A stretch of DNA of 64,000 nt from Podocnemis expansa (taxonomy: Eukaryota > Chordata > Testudines > Podocnemididae), in NCBI GenBank assembly GCA_007922195.1, contig ML681964.1, positions 9,467,861-9,531,860 of the forward strand, read 5' to 3'. Of this stretch, positions 1 through 12,456 are shown piece after piece; position 1 is the first letter of the stretch; every line of letters starts with the position of its first letter. The notes beneath the pieces are model-generated. The model worked only from the letters and a program-made list of their open reading frames with translations. It had not been told where the DNA came from and made no database searches. Both the position numbers and the translations under genes were made by a program.

Positions 1-229
1 AGAGCGGGGAGCCCCGGCACCCGGCCGCCGGGCTCCTGAGCAGCCCCAGCGGCGGGGAGAGGGGGGGCATCAGCGCCCCTCCGCAGGGCTCCCCGCTGGT
101 CTTGGGGGCAGCGCCCCGGTGCCCTGCAGCTTGTCTCCCCTCAGCACCCTGGACAGGGTGCTGAGGGGGTGGCTCTTCCTCCCAGGGTGCTAAGCACCCT
201 GGGAGGAAGCTCAGCCAGTTATTTCGGAA
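1..229. repeat. GC-rich segment with two near-perfect palindromes
   Basis: This segment is much more GC- and CpG-rich than the DNA to its right. It contains two strong inverted repeats. Arms 137-151 and 154-168 are perfect 15-bp complements around a 2-nt spacer. Arms 175-191 and 193-209 are perfect 17-bp complements around a single base. Both palindromes share the words GGTGCT and AGCACC. The segment abuts the MITE at 230 but lacks that family's TTTCGAAA motif, so it may be a separate element or part of a composite cut by the window edge. I see no coding potential. Confidence 0.5.
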
Positions 230-443
230 GGGCATGTCCACTTGGCGTTGTTTCGAAACAACCGTTTCGAAACAACGCTCTTTCGAAAGGCAACGAGGTT
301 TAGCTTCTTTCGAAAGGACCACGGCCATTTCGAAAGAAGCGGTTTGCTTCTTTCGAAATGGCCGTGCGTCGTGTGGCCATGCCATTCCTTATTTCGAAAC
401 AACCTCTGTTGTTTCGAAATAAGGACTGTGTGTGGACATACCC
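230..443. mobile_element. Harbinger-like MITE, TTTCGAAA-rich (copy 1)
   Basis: Terminal inverted repeats begin GGGCATGTCCAC at the left and end GTGGACATACCC at the right. The interior is built from many copies of the palindromic word TTTCGAAA and its relatives, on both strands. The flanking triplets are GAA (left) and AAA (right), so the 3-bp duplication is imperfect here. The ends match the copy at 2820-3215, which has a clean TTA duplication. Non-autonomous; no transposase. Assignment to PIF/Harbinger rests on 3-bp A/T-rich duplications and GG/CC termini across the five copies in this window, and is inference. Confidence 0.6.
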
Positions 444-2819
444 AAAGTAGCATTAGGGGTTTAACAGATGACAAGAAAACTGAAAATAACCAATGAAAAT
501 CCATTTGTCTCCAAATGCTCCTCACAGCCTAGTCACTAGGTGCATTCAGCATGTTTTTACAGCCAGTTTACCTTTAATATTAGTAGCTGGCCGTTTTAAA
601 GGGTAACTTGTATAGGTGGTGGGTGCCAAAGTCATAATTTATTAGCTCCTGTTTTCTTTGTTAACCCAGCCCTGCTATGCTAGGATTTCCATCCATCTTG
701 AGTAACTGCTGTGGCTCTCGCATGCAGAATTCACAAACCCTCTAAGATATTTGTTAGGACAGCACATTTAAGTAGCAGCTGTTGTAGTGTATGTTAGCCC
801 CAAACTCTTAGACGTATAGCCCAGAATAAGATTAGGCCCTAAATCGTAAATGATAAACTATATTTTGCACATGAAGGCTTGATTTGCCTCTGACACCAGT
901 TTTATAGTCACTTACTTCCACTGTCCTAAATGGAGTTACAGCTGATTTGCAACCAGTCTTCTGACTAGTTTAAATAATCAGACTGGCCCATAGTATGAGA
1001 TAGCAGAAAAATCTCCAGGGAATTTCTTTTGCAGCATAAACAAAGGATAAAGTTACCAAAATAAAATCTCTTGTGCAGTTAACTAGTGGCCTGTGCTATA
1101 GTTGACACCCCTCCAAGCTGGACCCAGAGCCTCCAGGAAATTAAAATTAATCCTATGTTGTGATGAAGCCTCCAGAAATAACCAAAATTGGCAACCGTCC
1201 CTGTAACCTTGAAACTCACACGCTCTTCTCTCTGCTTGGAGATTGCTTGCCCTCTTTTAATGGTGTTCACACTAGAGACTCAAACTGTGATTACCTCATG
1301 AGAGGCCCAAGTAGTGGGACAGAAAGCTAGTCTGAGCCCTACTCTATGCTTCAGGCTTTTTCAGCAGCAGTTGGTCACTGTTTACAGAAGGAATGTAAAA
1401 TTCCTTGTGTAAATGGCAGCAACTTTCTAAGCCACTGTTATACGTTAGGAGAAAGCCAACTGCAAATCACCTATGTCCCCTGACCCCCCCAGGACTTCCG
1501 GGGTCCACTTCTGGGAGCAGCACGGTGAGTTCATACTCACTGCGATCCAATCCCAGAAGCCCAAACTGATGGCAGCAAATTTGCTGCCATCAGTATAGCC
1601 ATATCCTCAGTTGAAGGACAGACCAAGGGCATTAGAGATGGGTGAAATTTGTTGGACGATACTCTGTTTTGCTGAAAAATGCAAATTCAGCTGGACCAAA
1701 ATGCATGGGAGGTGCCAAACTGCTTCAGCTGGAAAAACAAATGCACACAAATTCCAAAACGATCTAAACATTTGGTTTTGACATTTTGAAAACCAAATGT
1801 TTCAATTCAGAATGTGTTTATAAGTCTGCTTCAATGTTATTATAAAAACAGTAAGCTTAAACTAAACACAACATTTTGTCTTGGGTTGAACAAACAGTTT
1901 GTTTCATACCCTCCCCCTGATTTGGCCAGCAAACTGAAACATCTGGTGCAGTCTTAACCAGCATCTGCATCTTTTTATTTTATTTTTTTAAGGAAAATTA
2001 AGTTGGTTTGAACACTGTCTGGTAGGCAGAATGCAAGAACCTATGAAGAGAAACCTGCAACAAAGTACTGTGTCTGTCAGTAGTAGATTGGGGGGGGGGA
2101 CTGGAGAGAGGAATTGATTTTATGTTTCAGCATTTTTTCAGACTGATTTTTGCTTTGGAGGGCGTAGACTGATCTTTTTGTTTTCTTTTGCTTTTTCATT
2201 TTAGCAATTGTTTGTTTGTTTGGGGGGGGCATTTGCCCTTTTTGGGGAGATCAGATTAGGAGGGCTTCTTTGATTTGTTTGGGCTAGATCATTTTCTGTG
2301 TTGGGTGAATTTGTTTTATAAGGGGGAGTGGATACTTTTTATCTGAGAAGAAGAATTGAGCCTAACATGAGTGTGACCATAGCTGTTGCAGTAGTTCATG
2401 AGCTCTGCTATGTGACTGACTCTGTGCAAGGCACATGGGTGAAGTCAGGAAGAAAACACCAGTCTTTTAAGTCATGGTGATGGTCAAAAATTTAAAATCT
2501 TTGATAAAAATGGAGCAAATACCTTCTGAACTCCTTGACACAGAAGGAGATGATAGAACCAATTCCAGAGATTTGGAAGTAAATTACATTTAAGAGAAGC
2601 TGGATAAGGGAATCCTCTACACTGCTGTATGGTAGGGTTTCTAGAGGACTGAACATAGTACCATTGCACTAAGAATACTCAGGGAACAAATTGCTAGACA
2701 AAGACACTAAAAATGTTGATAATACGCTGATCCAGTCAAGAATGTCACTCAGAAAAGGCACTTTTAAAAATATAAAATAGAAAACCAAAAAACAAGTGAG
2801 AGAATTGACTAATATGTTA
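444..2819. other. intergenic, no gene recognised
   Basis: AT-rich, non-coding in all frames beyond short chance ORFs. A possible old interspersed repeat lies around 1640-1900, where there are repeated AAACCAAATG-like words, but I could not assign a family. Short G runs lie at about 2091-2100 and 2222-2230. Confidence 0.4.
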
Positions 2820-3215
2820 GGCTATGTCCACGCATATATCATTATTTTGAAATAAGTTATTTCAAAATAAAGTCCTTATTTCAAAATAAGTCAATTAGAA
2901 TTAAGGGAAAGCCTGTTTTTGAAACAGCTGTTATTTCAAAATAAGGTCATTTGGATGTTGTTTCAAAACAGTTGTTTCGAAACAATGGTGTTGTTTCGAA
3001 ACAAGATGTCCAAACGTCATTATTTCGAAATAATCATTTCACAATAACAGCTGTTTCAACATGAATGGGGTTTAAGCTGTTTTGAAATGATGGTTCTTAT
3101 TTTGAAATGACAGAGCCTGTCATTTCGAAATAAGAAAACGTCATGTGGACCTAATCTTTTTTATTTTGAAATAACCAGTGTTATTTCGAAATAAAAGAGA
3201 CGTGTGGACATGCCC
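2820..3215. mobile_element. Harbinger-like MITE, TTTCGAAA-rich (copy 2)
   Basis: Starts GGCTATGTCCACGC and ends CGTGTGGACATGCCC, flanked by TTA on each side (2817-2819 and 3216-3218). The interior alternates TTATTTCGAAATAA-type palindromes with CpG-decayed forms (TTTTGAAA, TTTCAAAA). At about 396 bp it is longer than copies 1, 3 and 5. No ORF. Boundaries are well supported by the triplet duplication and the terminal inverted repeat. Confidence 0.75.
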
Positions 3216-3218
3216 TTA

Positions 3219-6200
3219 AAGACTTGCTGAATGAAACTAAATTATGTGTAAAGTTAACAAATGGACTGATTAGAGACAAAAAATCATTTGTGGCAATTAA
3301 GCAAAAAGCAGGTGAAAACAAAGGTATTGCAAGAAATGGACTTGGGCTTTTCAGATAACAATTATTTTGTTTCTATGTTAACAAACAATAAGGCAATATA
3401 AATGCATCTCTTTAAAAATGCATACCTAGATAGAATGCAAGGGTGAATAAATGACAGATCAGATTTGTTTGGAAAAAATGTGGAGAGATCAACAATCTAA
3501 TGCCCAGGTGACCTTTAAAAGGACTGTTTTAAGAAACCAGTGATTTATCTCCTGGACCTTGCTATGTGCCATAAACTGAAGTTTATAACCTATTAATCAC
3601 AACTGGGGCCTGTGTCTACTTTAGTGGTGACTGTCACAGAGAGAATTGTTTAAATTAACTGCCTTGGGGAAAAGTGGAAGGAACCTCTGATTTAAGTAAG
3701 TGCGAAAGACGGTGGGAAAGTGTGAGGCGATGTATGAGATGAGGAGAAGGGTAATATCATTGGGGAAGACTAGGGCGTGACTGATGAGCAGAGTGCAAGA
3801 AATTGAATAGCAATGAGGGAACAAGTATAGGAAGATAAGAGTACAGGGAAGTAACCAAAAGAAATGAAAACAACAAATGTTGCAAGTGTACAAAAATAAA
3901 AAAAATGAGGTGAAGGAAAGAGAATGAAGAAACAACATGAGACAAAATAGATTTGAATTATTTTATTTTTGCAAAGTGTAGTGCAAAAAAAAAAGGTTAA
4001 AATGATTCAGGTTGGGAAGCTGAAAGAGAAAGTTGGGGAACACTTGAAATCCATCTTGAACTCCTGATTGGGAGAGCATTTGGATATTACAGTGACAGGT
4101 TCGTTAAACAGGTGTGTAATAATAATAATAAATGCTCAAGGTGACCCTGCTTTATTTGTGCTAATAGCACCTGGCAATCAGAATTACTACTCCATTTCAA
4201 TACTTTGAAATATTAACACCAATTTTGTTTTAGTTTTCATGGAACTGTGTCTCAATTCCAAACGTTTACAAAATAAACCCTGATTGATATGTGAGTCTTT
4301 TCTTGCCCCCCCAATAATACAAATTTTAATGACTGTATAAGTAACATTAAACTAAAAACACCCATTTTTCATCCCACTTATTATTTCAGCAAGCTTCCTT
4401 TTTCCACAGTTTAGCCTCAAACCTGAATGGTCCCTGGTTTCTAGTTACCATGCACTAGGTGGTCCATCTCCTTGCATTTCCCTGGAGCACTACTCACACC
4501 AGTACAACGCTGCTCTTACAGACTACGCCATGCTAACACAAGCTCTTTGGTAGTATTACTTGTATAATGGAACTAGTATTTGTCAGTTTTGTTTGTGACA
4601 TATTTTACATTTTCTGACACAAAGAGTAAATTTTGCCATTGCTGCTGAATGTTATTTCAGTTGCTGCACTTGCATTCTATTATTATGTTGGAGACCAGTA
4701 TCTGGTAGTTAAATTATGGCTAATTAACACAGAGTTACTCATCATTGCATTCTATATGGTTTAAATGTACAAAGCAAAGCAAGACAGCTATGCATAGTTA
4801 TATCATATTATCAGAGATCAGGGAAGATGGAGTGTGCACATGTGCTTATAAAAATGAAAAACTGTCTTGAATCACTAGTGGGACTCAGGTGACACTGATA
4901 GGAGCTGAAAAGGTAGTATATCTATGCCTTGAATTGGTGATGGAGATACAGGATGAACTGAACTTTCCAAATACTGGACAAACAATTGTAGAAATGCAAT
5001 GTACACACATGGCCAATTTTGAACAGCGGTCCAAGTGCTACTGTCTTCTTATATAGCATAAAGGGAAACAAATGAGTGAAGAACTAAGATGTGGGAGCAG
5101 CTATGTTGCAGACTCCTAAGTCAGTGATAGCTGCTCTGTGTGAGCACTGTATGCTAAGGACTTTGCTGCAAATCAAATGTATGGCTGGCTGAGGAGATGG
5201 GAAGAATTAAATATTAGCAAATTTCTACTGATGTTGAGGCTGGTCTAAATAGCATGAACTCTTTCACTGCCCATGGGGAAGACATAGCATGGCAAATGAA
5301 CTACTCATTTTCCTATCAGTCTGTTATGGGACTGCAATATTAAAATTTGTCCCCTTCTCTTGCTCTCCAGTGGGAATGGACACTGAAGATGGAACGTTAA
5401 AAGCCTTAAAGAGTTTTTAAAGTAAGCTGAGTTTCTGTGACCGTTTTCAAAGAATGGGATAAACCAGTCCTATAAAATGTGGTAGATATACATTGTTATA
5501 TATTCTACCAGTTACCTTATTTTCTCTCTCTAATCCCTTCTATATGTAGTTCATTTGATACTTGCTTCTGTATTTAACTTCAAACTACTAAAATATTTCA
5601 GTAGAAAAAAACTACATGTAAGTAATCATGTTGAAGTTCTGACACACTGACCAAAGTCAAGCTGTTCAAAATTAATACTGACACTTCGTTCTTAAATTAG
5701 ACCAGCAAGAACAGTAATGTGAAATGATGTGCATTAATTACAGAGTATCAGGGCGAATTTGTGCTGCCTAGTGCCTCAGTACCTGAACACTGGACTCAGT
5801 CCTGGGTTCTCAGTCAAACAAAACTCCCAGTGAAATCAACATTGTGATTAAACATTAAGTCAAGAGGAGTTTGATCTTGATAAGGATTGCTGGGTTTGAC
5901 GCATTAAACATAATTCCACAGTTTTCATTTCCTTATTTAAAAATAATCTAAGGTTATAAAGTGTGAATAGTTATGGAGACTTGCTATGTACCACGCTTCT
6001 TAAAAATTCACATTGAAATTCCTGTGAAAAGTAGCTGTTATGCATGCACAGTAGTTGCTGTTGAAAGTGTTAGTGTAATGAGCATTAAAAAAATATTGTT
6101 TCAAAATATCAAAAGCAATTAAACCACTTTATGGACAAGACCACTTGTCAAATTTAATGGTTTCTAAACATCAAAGCTATTTTTAGGTAGATAAGTACAA

Positions 6201-7360
6201 ACCAATAGATTAATATACAGCTCAAGATTATTATTCAAGATTATTATTTATTCCTTCTTTTCTTCAACTGATTAAAATAGTCTAAATATTTTTTCTATTT
6301 TGTTTTAAAAAATATTGCTCTTAGTTTACATTTCTACATGCCACTTTTCAGTTCTCACTGAATTTTGTTGGACAAAGATATTAACCCCTTCAAAACAGGG
6401 ATCATGTTGAAGCATTGACCCAGCTTTAATAATAGATGCAGTAATACAATGCTGTAAGACAAAACAAGGGCTCTGAATATCATCCACGTAGCACAGTTCA
6501 GAGGTTAAAATATTAATATCTGACTTGCCATTCTGGGTTTTAATATTTTTAATAAAATATTACCTTTTATTTGTATTCCTCCAGCATGGATACATTCATT
6601 GCAAACAACATGCAAATAAAAGGGGACCCAGTTTTAAACTACAATCTAAACAATACATAGTTTGGTCTAATACATAATGCTAGTGCATTTCTTGTTAAAA
6701 CTGCAAGCTTTTTCCAAAATGAAAACAAACCTTTATTCACCTTATAAATATTTTAAATATTTAAGTACATATTTCATACCAAGTATATAAAAATAATATT
6801 TTTGATAAATAAAGAGGTTTCATTTACATGACAAATAACGTGCAACAACTAGTTACTCTCTATCAATTCTATTTGGTTGATTGTCTAGGAGATGACATGC
6901 AGCGATAATTGTTCCTCTGCCTTCCCAGAACTGACAAATAAACCAGCAGGAGCCATGATCACCTGAAGCAAACAGTGCCATGGATATTGTTTGAGAACAA
7001 CAATCAGGCACTCAAGAAAAGTCTTTGCTTCAAGCAACAAAAACTTCCTATGACAGTTCTTTTGTCCTAGACTTCCAGCTGCTCTGACCCTCAGGGTCTT
7101 TGGACTATCACAAAAGTCTGCCAAACAGACCATAAGTTACATCAGCGTATACAAAATGCTTTTCAACATGCTTCTAGAATCTAGAAATTGTTTCCTACTG
7201 TATGAAATGGTTATATCTTTTCATATTCACTTGCTTTCTATAAATCTGAATTTTCATGTTAGCAAGTCTCCGTGACCACCAGAGAAAAGGCAAAACAAAG
7301 CAGTCATGCAGTACTGTTTAAGTTAAAAACTGGCAGTTGTGGAACATGCTTTAAGTATCA
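3219..7360. other. KCNH8 downstream region / probable 3'UTR territory
   Basis: No coding sequence recognised. The part nearest 7375 should include the KCNH8 3' untranslated region, which is transcribed leftward. Reverse-strand AATAAA words occur at 6731-6736 and around 6566 as well as next to the stop codon, so the real 3' end cannot be fixed from sequence. A short (AAT)n tract lies near 4119-4131. The stretch at 5757-5890 looks like an old interspersed repeat but is unassigned. Confidence 0.4.
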
Positions 7361-7366
7361 TTTATT
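7361..7366 (-). promoter_or_regulatory. AATAAA hexamer just after the KCNH8 stop
   Basis: On the minus strand this is AATAAA, beginning 10 nt after the stop codon (7378-7376). It is a canonical polyadenylation hexamer, but use this close to the stop would give an extremely short 3'UTR. More distal hexamers, for example at 6736-6731, are at least as plausible. Confidence 0.25.
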
Positions 7367-7375
7367 GGTCTATCA

Positions 7376-8074
7376 TTATACATTTTTTATGGCTTGGTTA
7401 TCTTTAGCATCCTTTGTGCTTATCACAACATCTTCAGAGGTTTGTGCAGAAACTGGTCTTGCTGTTCCTTCAAGGTCCCAAGATCCTGGCAAGTTCTCAA
7501 AGCTTAGCAAACTGATTGCTCCTGGGCTAAAGCTACTTTCCTCAGATCTGCTGGGGAGCACGAGGTGCAATGAAGTGTCTGATGAGGAGCATGCTGAGGA
7601 AGAAAGAGTTGCTGAAATGGACTGAAGAGGAGTCAAAGTTGTATCCGAATGTGGAGAGGTGCATCTTAAAAACTGCAAATTATCTTTCTGATTTACCTGA
7701 TAGCAGGAAGGTGAATACTGAAGGCCTGAAGTATAATAAAATTCACTGTCCATACAATTTTGAACATTGGATTCAGTTCTTTGGGGGCTGGTCCCTACAG
7801 AAGATGGATCCCTATTCCAAATGCCAGGTGTCACGTTACCATGACAAAGTTGTGCTTTGGTGCAAGTAACATTCCCAGCTTGCATATGCATACATGGTTG
7901 ATGTGTAGTCCAAGTCATTCTAGTCTGCAAGCTTTCCATTGTAGGACTCATAGATGTGCCATGCACTGCACAGAACCCTGTAGGCTTTTGTGACTTCAAT
8001 AAGTTTTCTAAAAGATGCATCACATTCTTCATGTCCTTCCTTAACTGTGAGACCTCTTGTGTTAAATCAGTGAC
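7376..8074 (-). CDS. KCNH8: KCNH8 last coding exon (C-terminal tail)
   Basis: This exon encodes the last 232 residues of an ELK-type (Kv12) voltage-gated potassium channel, a plasma-membrane channel active mainly in neurons. The acceptor reads TTCTGCAG immediately before GTC at 8074, and the reading frame is phase 0. The protein opens with [20 protein letters not shown], a heptad-like coiled coil continuing from the previous exon. Serine-rich tail segments follow, including [20 protein letters not shown] and [12 protein letters not shown], and it ends AIKNV. I recognise these as the KCNH8 C-terminus rather than KCNH3, KCNH4 or the ERG channels. An initiator at 8032 suggested by ORF calling is an internal methionine, since the frame runs upstream to the splice site. 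The exon is intact, with no stops or frameshifts. Confidence 0.93.
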   Translation of the reverse strand, partial: VTDLTQEVSQLRKDMKNVMHLLENLLKSQKPTGFCAVHGTSMSPTMESLQTRMTWTTHQPCMHMQAGNVTCTKAQLCHGNVTPGIWNRDPSSVGTSPQRTESNVQNCMDSEFYYTSGLQYSPSCYQVNQKDNLQFLRCTSPHSDTTLTPLQSISATLSSSACSSSDTSLHLVLPSRSEESSFSPGAISLLSFENLPGSWDLEGTARPVSAQTSEDVVISTKDAKDNQAIKNV

Positions 8075-11000
8075 CTGCAGAAACCAGGCAAAAAACCAGT
8101 AGTTACATCAACTAGAATATGTCTAAAACACTACCGGAATTGCAGGATCTTTGTCAAATAATTGCAGCTGAGTTGCAAGTAAATCTGGAAAATTATAGAA
8201 AAGTAATAATAGGCCTTTACTAGTTGCAGTGATTTGGAAAACCTGGTCATCCAGGGCTGACAGCAAGAGACCCACCATGTATGGGACTGATTGTTAAAAT
8301 ATAAAATAAACACACCTGAATTCAGCATTTAAATTGCAATGGAAGCCTACAATTGGAAGATAATCAATTTCCACAATAGTGTAAATTATGTGTACAGAAT
8401 ATATGATAAATGGTTCACAGATGAATCCAAAAGATGTTATTGTCTTTTCTTGCTTGATGAAAGGAACTTTTTAATAAAGGTTTCAGCCTTTGTAATATCA
8501 TACAGTATCATCACGTGAAAGAAATATTTAGCTAAGTAGAGAAGCCACATATTGGAAACAGTCCTTCCATTTAGATCTGCATCTCCTCACATTGCACACA
8601 TACATTTTATTATTATGTGTGTTGCTTACTTCCCTTACTAATACTGAAACTTAAAAAAATATATATAATGGTGAAATCAGGTGAAAAAATAGATCTGCTT
8701 ACAGTTGACAAACACAGTAAAAGCAGATTCTGGAATCCTTTTGCATTGAAAACACAAACTGATATTTATTAAATAAATTCAAAACATAAAAATGGCTGTA
8801 AGTTAACACCTCGGGGGATTTTCTGTAGCAACATAGTCTTTCTAATAATGAAGATTAAAAGATTCCTGGTTTCTTCAAGAAAAAAGGTGTGATAGGCATG
8901 AATGATATGAAAATATTTAGACTGATGAAGGATACAAGAATGAATCCCTTTGAAAATGTATCCAAAGATCTATACAACAAAAGGTGGTGCCTTCTTCACA
9001 GTAACTGTAAAGAATTCCATAACCTAAAAGTGTCCAACAATGTTAAATGTCAATTTTTTGGTTCCCACTTTCAGATGTCTTAATGGTTTCCTGAGCTTTA
9101 AAAAGTGCTGAGTACCTGCTCTCTTAAAATGAGATCTCTGTTTCAAGGTATCTCAGACTGATATCTGAAAAATAGAGGCACTGAAAACCACTAATCTTAA
9201 AAAGTTAGGCGCATATCTAAGAATGCTTAATAGCAGCTTATTATATAAGCAGACCTACATTTGCTAGTATAGACAATGCCCAAATTTGAGTGAAAGGTTC
9301 AGGAAGCTTAACATATTATTTAATATTAAGACTTGAATACAAACACCAAAAAAAGTGGGTTTGGTGTAGATGCATGTTCCATTGGAAATGTTTGCACAGA
9401 TGTAGTCACAGCTTTTGTTTGGGAAATGTTGCATGTAAAGGGAGCCTTTCCAAGACATGGCAAATGCTGAGAGATTATTCTGGGGCATCAACAAGTGTTA
9501 ATCATGTCTTCTATTTAATGTTTCTTTTCCCAGGATATGAGGTAATGCATGTTAGTGAAGTTGTTGATAAAAACAAATTAATATTACTTGATGACATCTA
9601 ATAGAAATATAGGGCGCATCCCTCAAAAATTCCTATTGTGAGCAGAATCAGGCCTACAGGTTGAGAAATTTCTTTTGAAAAAAACACACTGCTGTACAGA
9701 TAAGACATTCATTAGGGAAATCAAAAGCTTAAAGCAAGCAATAAAAAGTCCAAATGGTTTATTTTTAGGGAATTTTTTTTAAAGGGAAAGATTTTTAGGG
9801 GATTAGACATAGTTCTTTATTTTTAATAATAAAGGGCAAAAATGAGGGGAAAATGTGGACTTGACTTTGCTGCCAGTGTTTGCTAATCTGTTTTACATCA
9901 GATTACTGTCATGTATGTGGAAAGAAACTCATGGAGTTCATTGTAGTGGAAGTAATCTGTTGAAACCAAGACATGACTGCACATTTCTTTTCAGAAGGAT
10001 AAACCCATCCGTCAAAAATAGAAAAGCATAGTCTAGCAGTACTTACTTTGCCCCTAACTAAAGAGACTACCATTTAGTTAGCTGATTTATGCAACTTAAT
10101 TTTTTAACAACCAAAAATACAGTCTTCACCATTGTGACAGGCAGTTACAGGCAATACACTGAAAAGGGCACTTCAGGCTGTGTTTGGCAGTATTCTGATC
10201 AACCACAGTACTTTTTTTTTTTTTAATACCGCTATAAGAGGTATCAGCACAAGAAATGTTATGTTGGCAAGGAACTATGACACACATTTAGGTTCATTGC
10301 TTTCTAAGCATTTTGTATTTTTTGTCATGATCACATTTTGCCTTTAAGAAGGGAGGCTGTTTGCTTTCTGATTCTGCCTGATGGGAAGAAGTAGGAACTG
10401 GTCTGAAGGAAAGGAGAGTCTAGTCTGACAGCTGTCAGATTTGTTAGATGAGAGATCTAACTTGTATGTATGATGTAGTTAGTTAATAAGGAACTAGCAG
10501 ATAAAGATCAAGGATATTTAGCATTGTTGTGTTTTGTATAACCAATAAAAACTTGTCATGCACTGAAAATGGCTTCTTCTGGAAGCTCTTTACCTCAGCT
10601 TATAACGAAGTTCAAGATAGGCTACTCAGGTATAAAGCAGATTTGCTTGAATTTCAGAGAATGTGAGGGATCAAAGCCTGCAAGAAATGTTCTTGAACTA
10701 GGTTAATGAATTAAATTCACCTGTGAAAAAAGCACTCATTTTTAGGGCTTTGTTCAGGGCCTTGGGTAAAGAAATTAATTTCCCCTTACGAGCATGTATC
10801 TTTTTCGAACTTCAGAGACTGAGACAACAGCAACAGCTATATTTCTTTATCTTGGTTTTCAACTTTTCCTCTTCCCCTTCCAACAGCATTTTTAATTTTA
10901 TTATATATAACATGTTCTATAACATGCTCCTCCTTCCAGTTCATTGAGATAAAGGGGAAGAAAATCAGTTCTAATATTAATCCTGGTGGCAACCATGATC

Positions 11001-11342
11001 TCGTATAACAAACTATTCCAGAGCACAAGTATCCACTTTGATATATGAGCTACTTCTGCCTACAATTCTTTTGTAAGTAGCTTGTTCTTTATGCAGCAAC
11101 ATTCATTGATAGATTAGCCTTTTATGTGTTTCTAAATAGGTCTCAGTAGCAATAAGTAGTTTCAGAGCTGTCTGCAACAAATTTTACTAGGCATAATCTC
11201 CCTTTGGTAAAATCAGTGCAAGGCACCCCTTTGTTGAATTAGGAAGTTGTAATTTGCTCATGGCTGACATCAACTTTTTCTGGATTTTTCCTGAACTTAT
11301 GTAATATCGGGCGGCTAAAATTATTGGATACCAGAAATTACA
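8075..11342. other. KCNH8 last intron, 3' part: no gene seen
   Basis: AT-rich non-coding DNA directly upstream (on the minus strand) of the last KCNH8 exon. The short ORFs here, such as 9264-9494 and 9290-9601, have no recognisable domain and look like chance. A T run lies near 10211-10224. No clear transposon ends were found. Confidence 0.5.
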
Positions 11343-11432
11343 AAGGGTTGCTCCTGATCAGAGTTTGGATGGGAGACCTTTATAAAAACTTAGCATGGCA
11401 TCTACAAAGTCAACACACATGGGTGCTGTGAG
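11343..11432 (+). repeat. 5S rRNA-like fragment (SINE3/5S-headed SINE candidate)
   Basis: The stretch includes CCTGATCAGAGTTTGGATGG followed by GAGACC, and then GGGTGCTGTGAGG about 50 nt later. Together these resemble the internal promoter and 3' part of 5S rRNA, where box C is TGGATGGGAGACC and the end has GGGTGCTGTAGG. The sequence is diverged, with an insertion between the two blocks, so it is not a functional 5S gene. The most likely source is a 5S-derived SINE such as the ancient amniote 5S/tRNA chimeras; that family assignment is inference. Confidence 0.5.
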
Positions 11433-12235
11433 GTCACTATAAGATGAGGGATTTGGAATACCTACTGCAGAACTCTGCAATGTTTTCTGACAATGGACTC
11501 TCCAAGAGCAACCTGAGAGTGCAACAGAACTGGTGTGAGTCAGTGAATGGCAGCTTTCTGTCTGAGTTAGTTCTGCAGCAATACTCTGACGTGTGGCCGG
11601 GCGCTGGCCTGCTACTGCCTTGCTCCGTCCATCCTCCCTGGCGTCTCAGGCTTGGGGTAGATCAGCCACCTGGTTAGGTCCCTCCTTACCTAGGTCAGGG
11701 TTGCAGGCTCCCAGTCCCTCTAGCTGAGACCTCTCTGGTTAAGGCTTCTGGCTCTCCCCCCCACCTGTAGAAAGGGGAGGGGAAAGGAGGTGTGCCCTGC
11801 TCTAGCAGCTCCTGCAAAGGGCTTCTTTTCCCCCTTTGTACTGCCACTTCAGCCTCTTGGCTTCCTAGCCCACAGGCAAACCTCTGAGGCTTCCTTCCAC
11901 TTCCTATCCTTCCTCCCCTGTGTTAGGGGAGGTGTGGCTTTTGTAGGGCCTGGGCAGCCCCTAATTGGGCTCAGCCATCTCTAATTGCCCTGCAGCTGCT
12001 TCTCCTTTCCCTGTTGGGAACAAGGCTTTTAGCATTCTGGGGCTGACAAACCCACCCTCAACACCATTCTCTTGGTTTGGGAGAAGAGGAAGAGGGACTG
12101 CTGCTGTTTGTTGGGCTCCTGGACCCTGCTTCACTTCCACCTGCTCCTGCTCCTGCCTTGCCTGCCCCACCTCCAGCTTCTCCTGCTCCTGTTCCTGCCA
12201 CCACCACCTGCTGCTGCTGTTCCTGCACCCTCAAC

Positions 12236-12236
<1 letters not shown>

Positions 12237-12269
<33 letters not shown>
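12237..12269 (+). repeat. (CTG)11 microsatellite
   Basis: Eleven perfect CTG units within the Tx1 5' region. On the minus strand it reads as poly-Ala, Ser or Cys codons in different frames, which explains the Ala- and Cys-rich ORFs there. Confidence 0.95.
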
Positions 12270-12270
<1 letters not shown>

Positions 12271-12431
12271 CCTCCTCCCACCCACTCCCCTCCTCAGTGG
12301 GGAGTGGGGGGAGTGACAGAAGACCTCATATGACCATCTGAGAAGACCACCTTGCCAGCCAGCCAGTCCCTGCTGCTCCTGTGTTTCCTATAACCATCTG
12401 GAGCCTGCTGCCTCTACAACAGCAGAAAATA

Positions 12432-12456
12432 ACCACCACCACCACCACCACCACCA
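12432..12456 (+). repeat. (ACC)n microsatellite
   Basis: About eight ACC units in the Tx1 LINE 5' region, just upstream of CACTGAGG. Confidence 0.9.

Noticed and set aside
234..525. Overlapping ORFs with recurrent FRNN/FETT/SKR motifs
   Set aside because: Translations of the TTTCGAAA palindromes of a MITE.
3621..3945. Two overlapping Phe/Leu/Ser-rich minus-strand ORFs of 62-105 codons
   Set aside because: Hydrophobic bias follows from purine-rich plus-strand DNA; no homology recognised, no splice context.
7272..7993. Plus-strand ORFs of 77-117 codons overlapping the last KCNH8 exon
   Set aside because: Antisense shadows of a clearly recognised coding exon.
12058..12285. Ala- and Cys-rich ORFs on both strands near 12.1-12.3 kb
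   Set aside because: They are translations of the (CTG)n tract and C-rich 5' region of the Tx1 LINE in several frames; no conserved domain.
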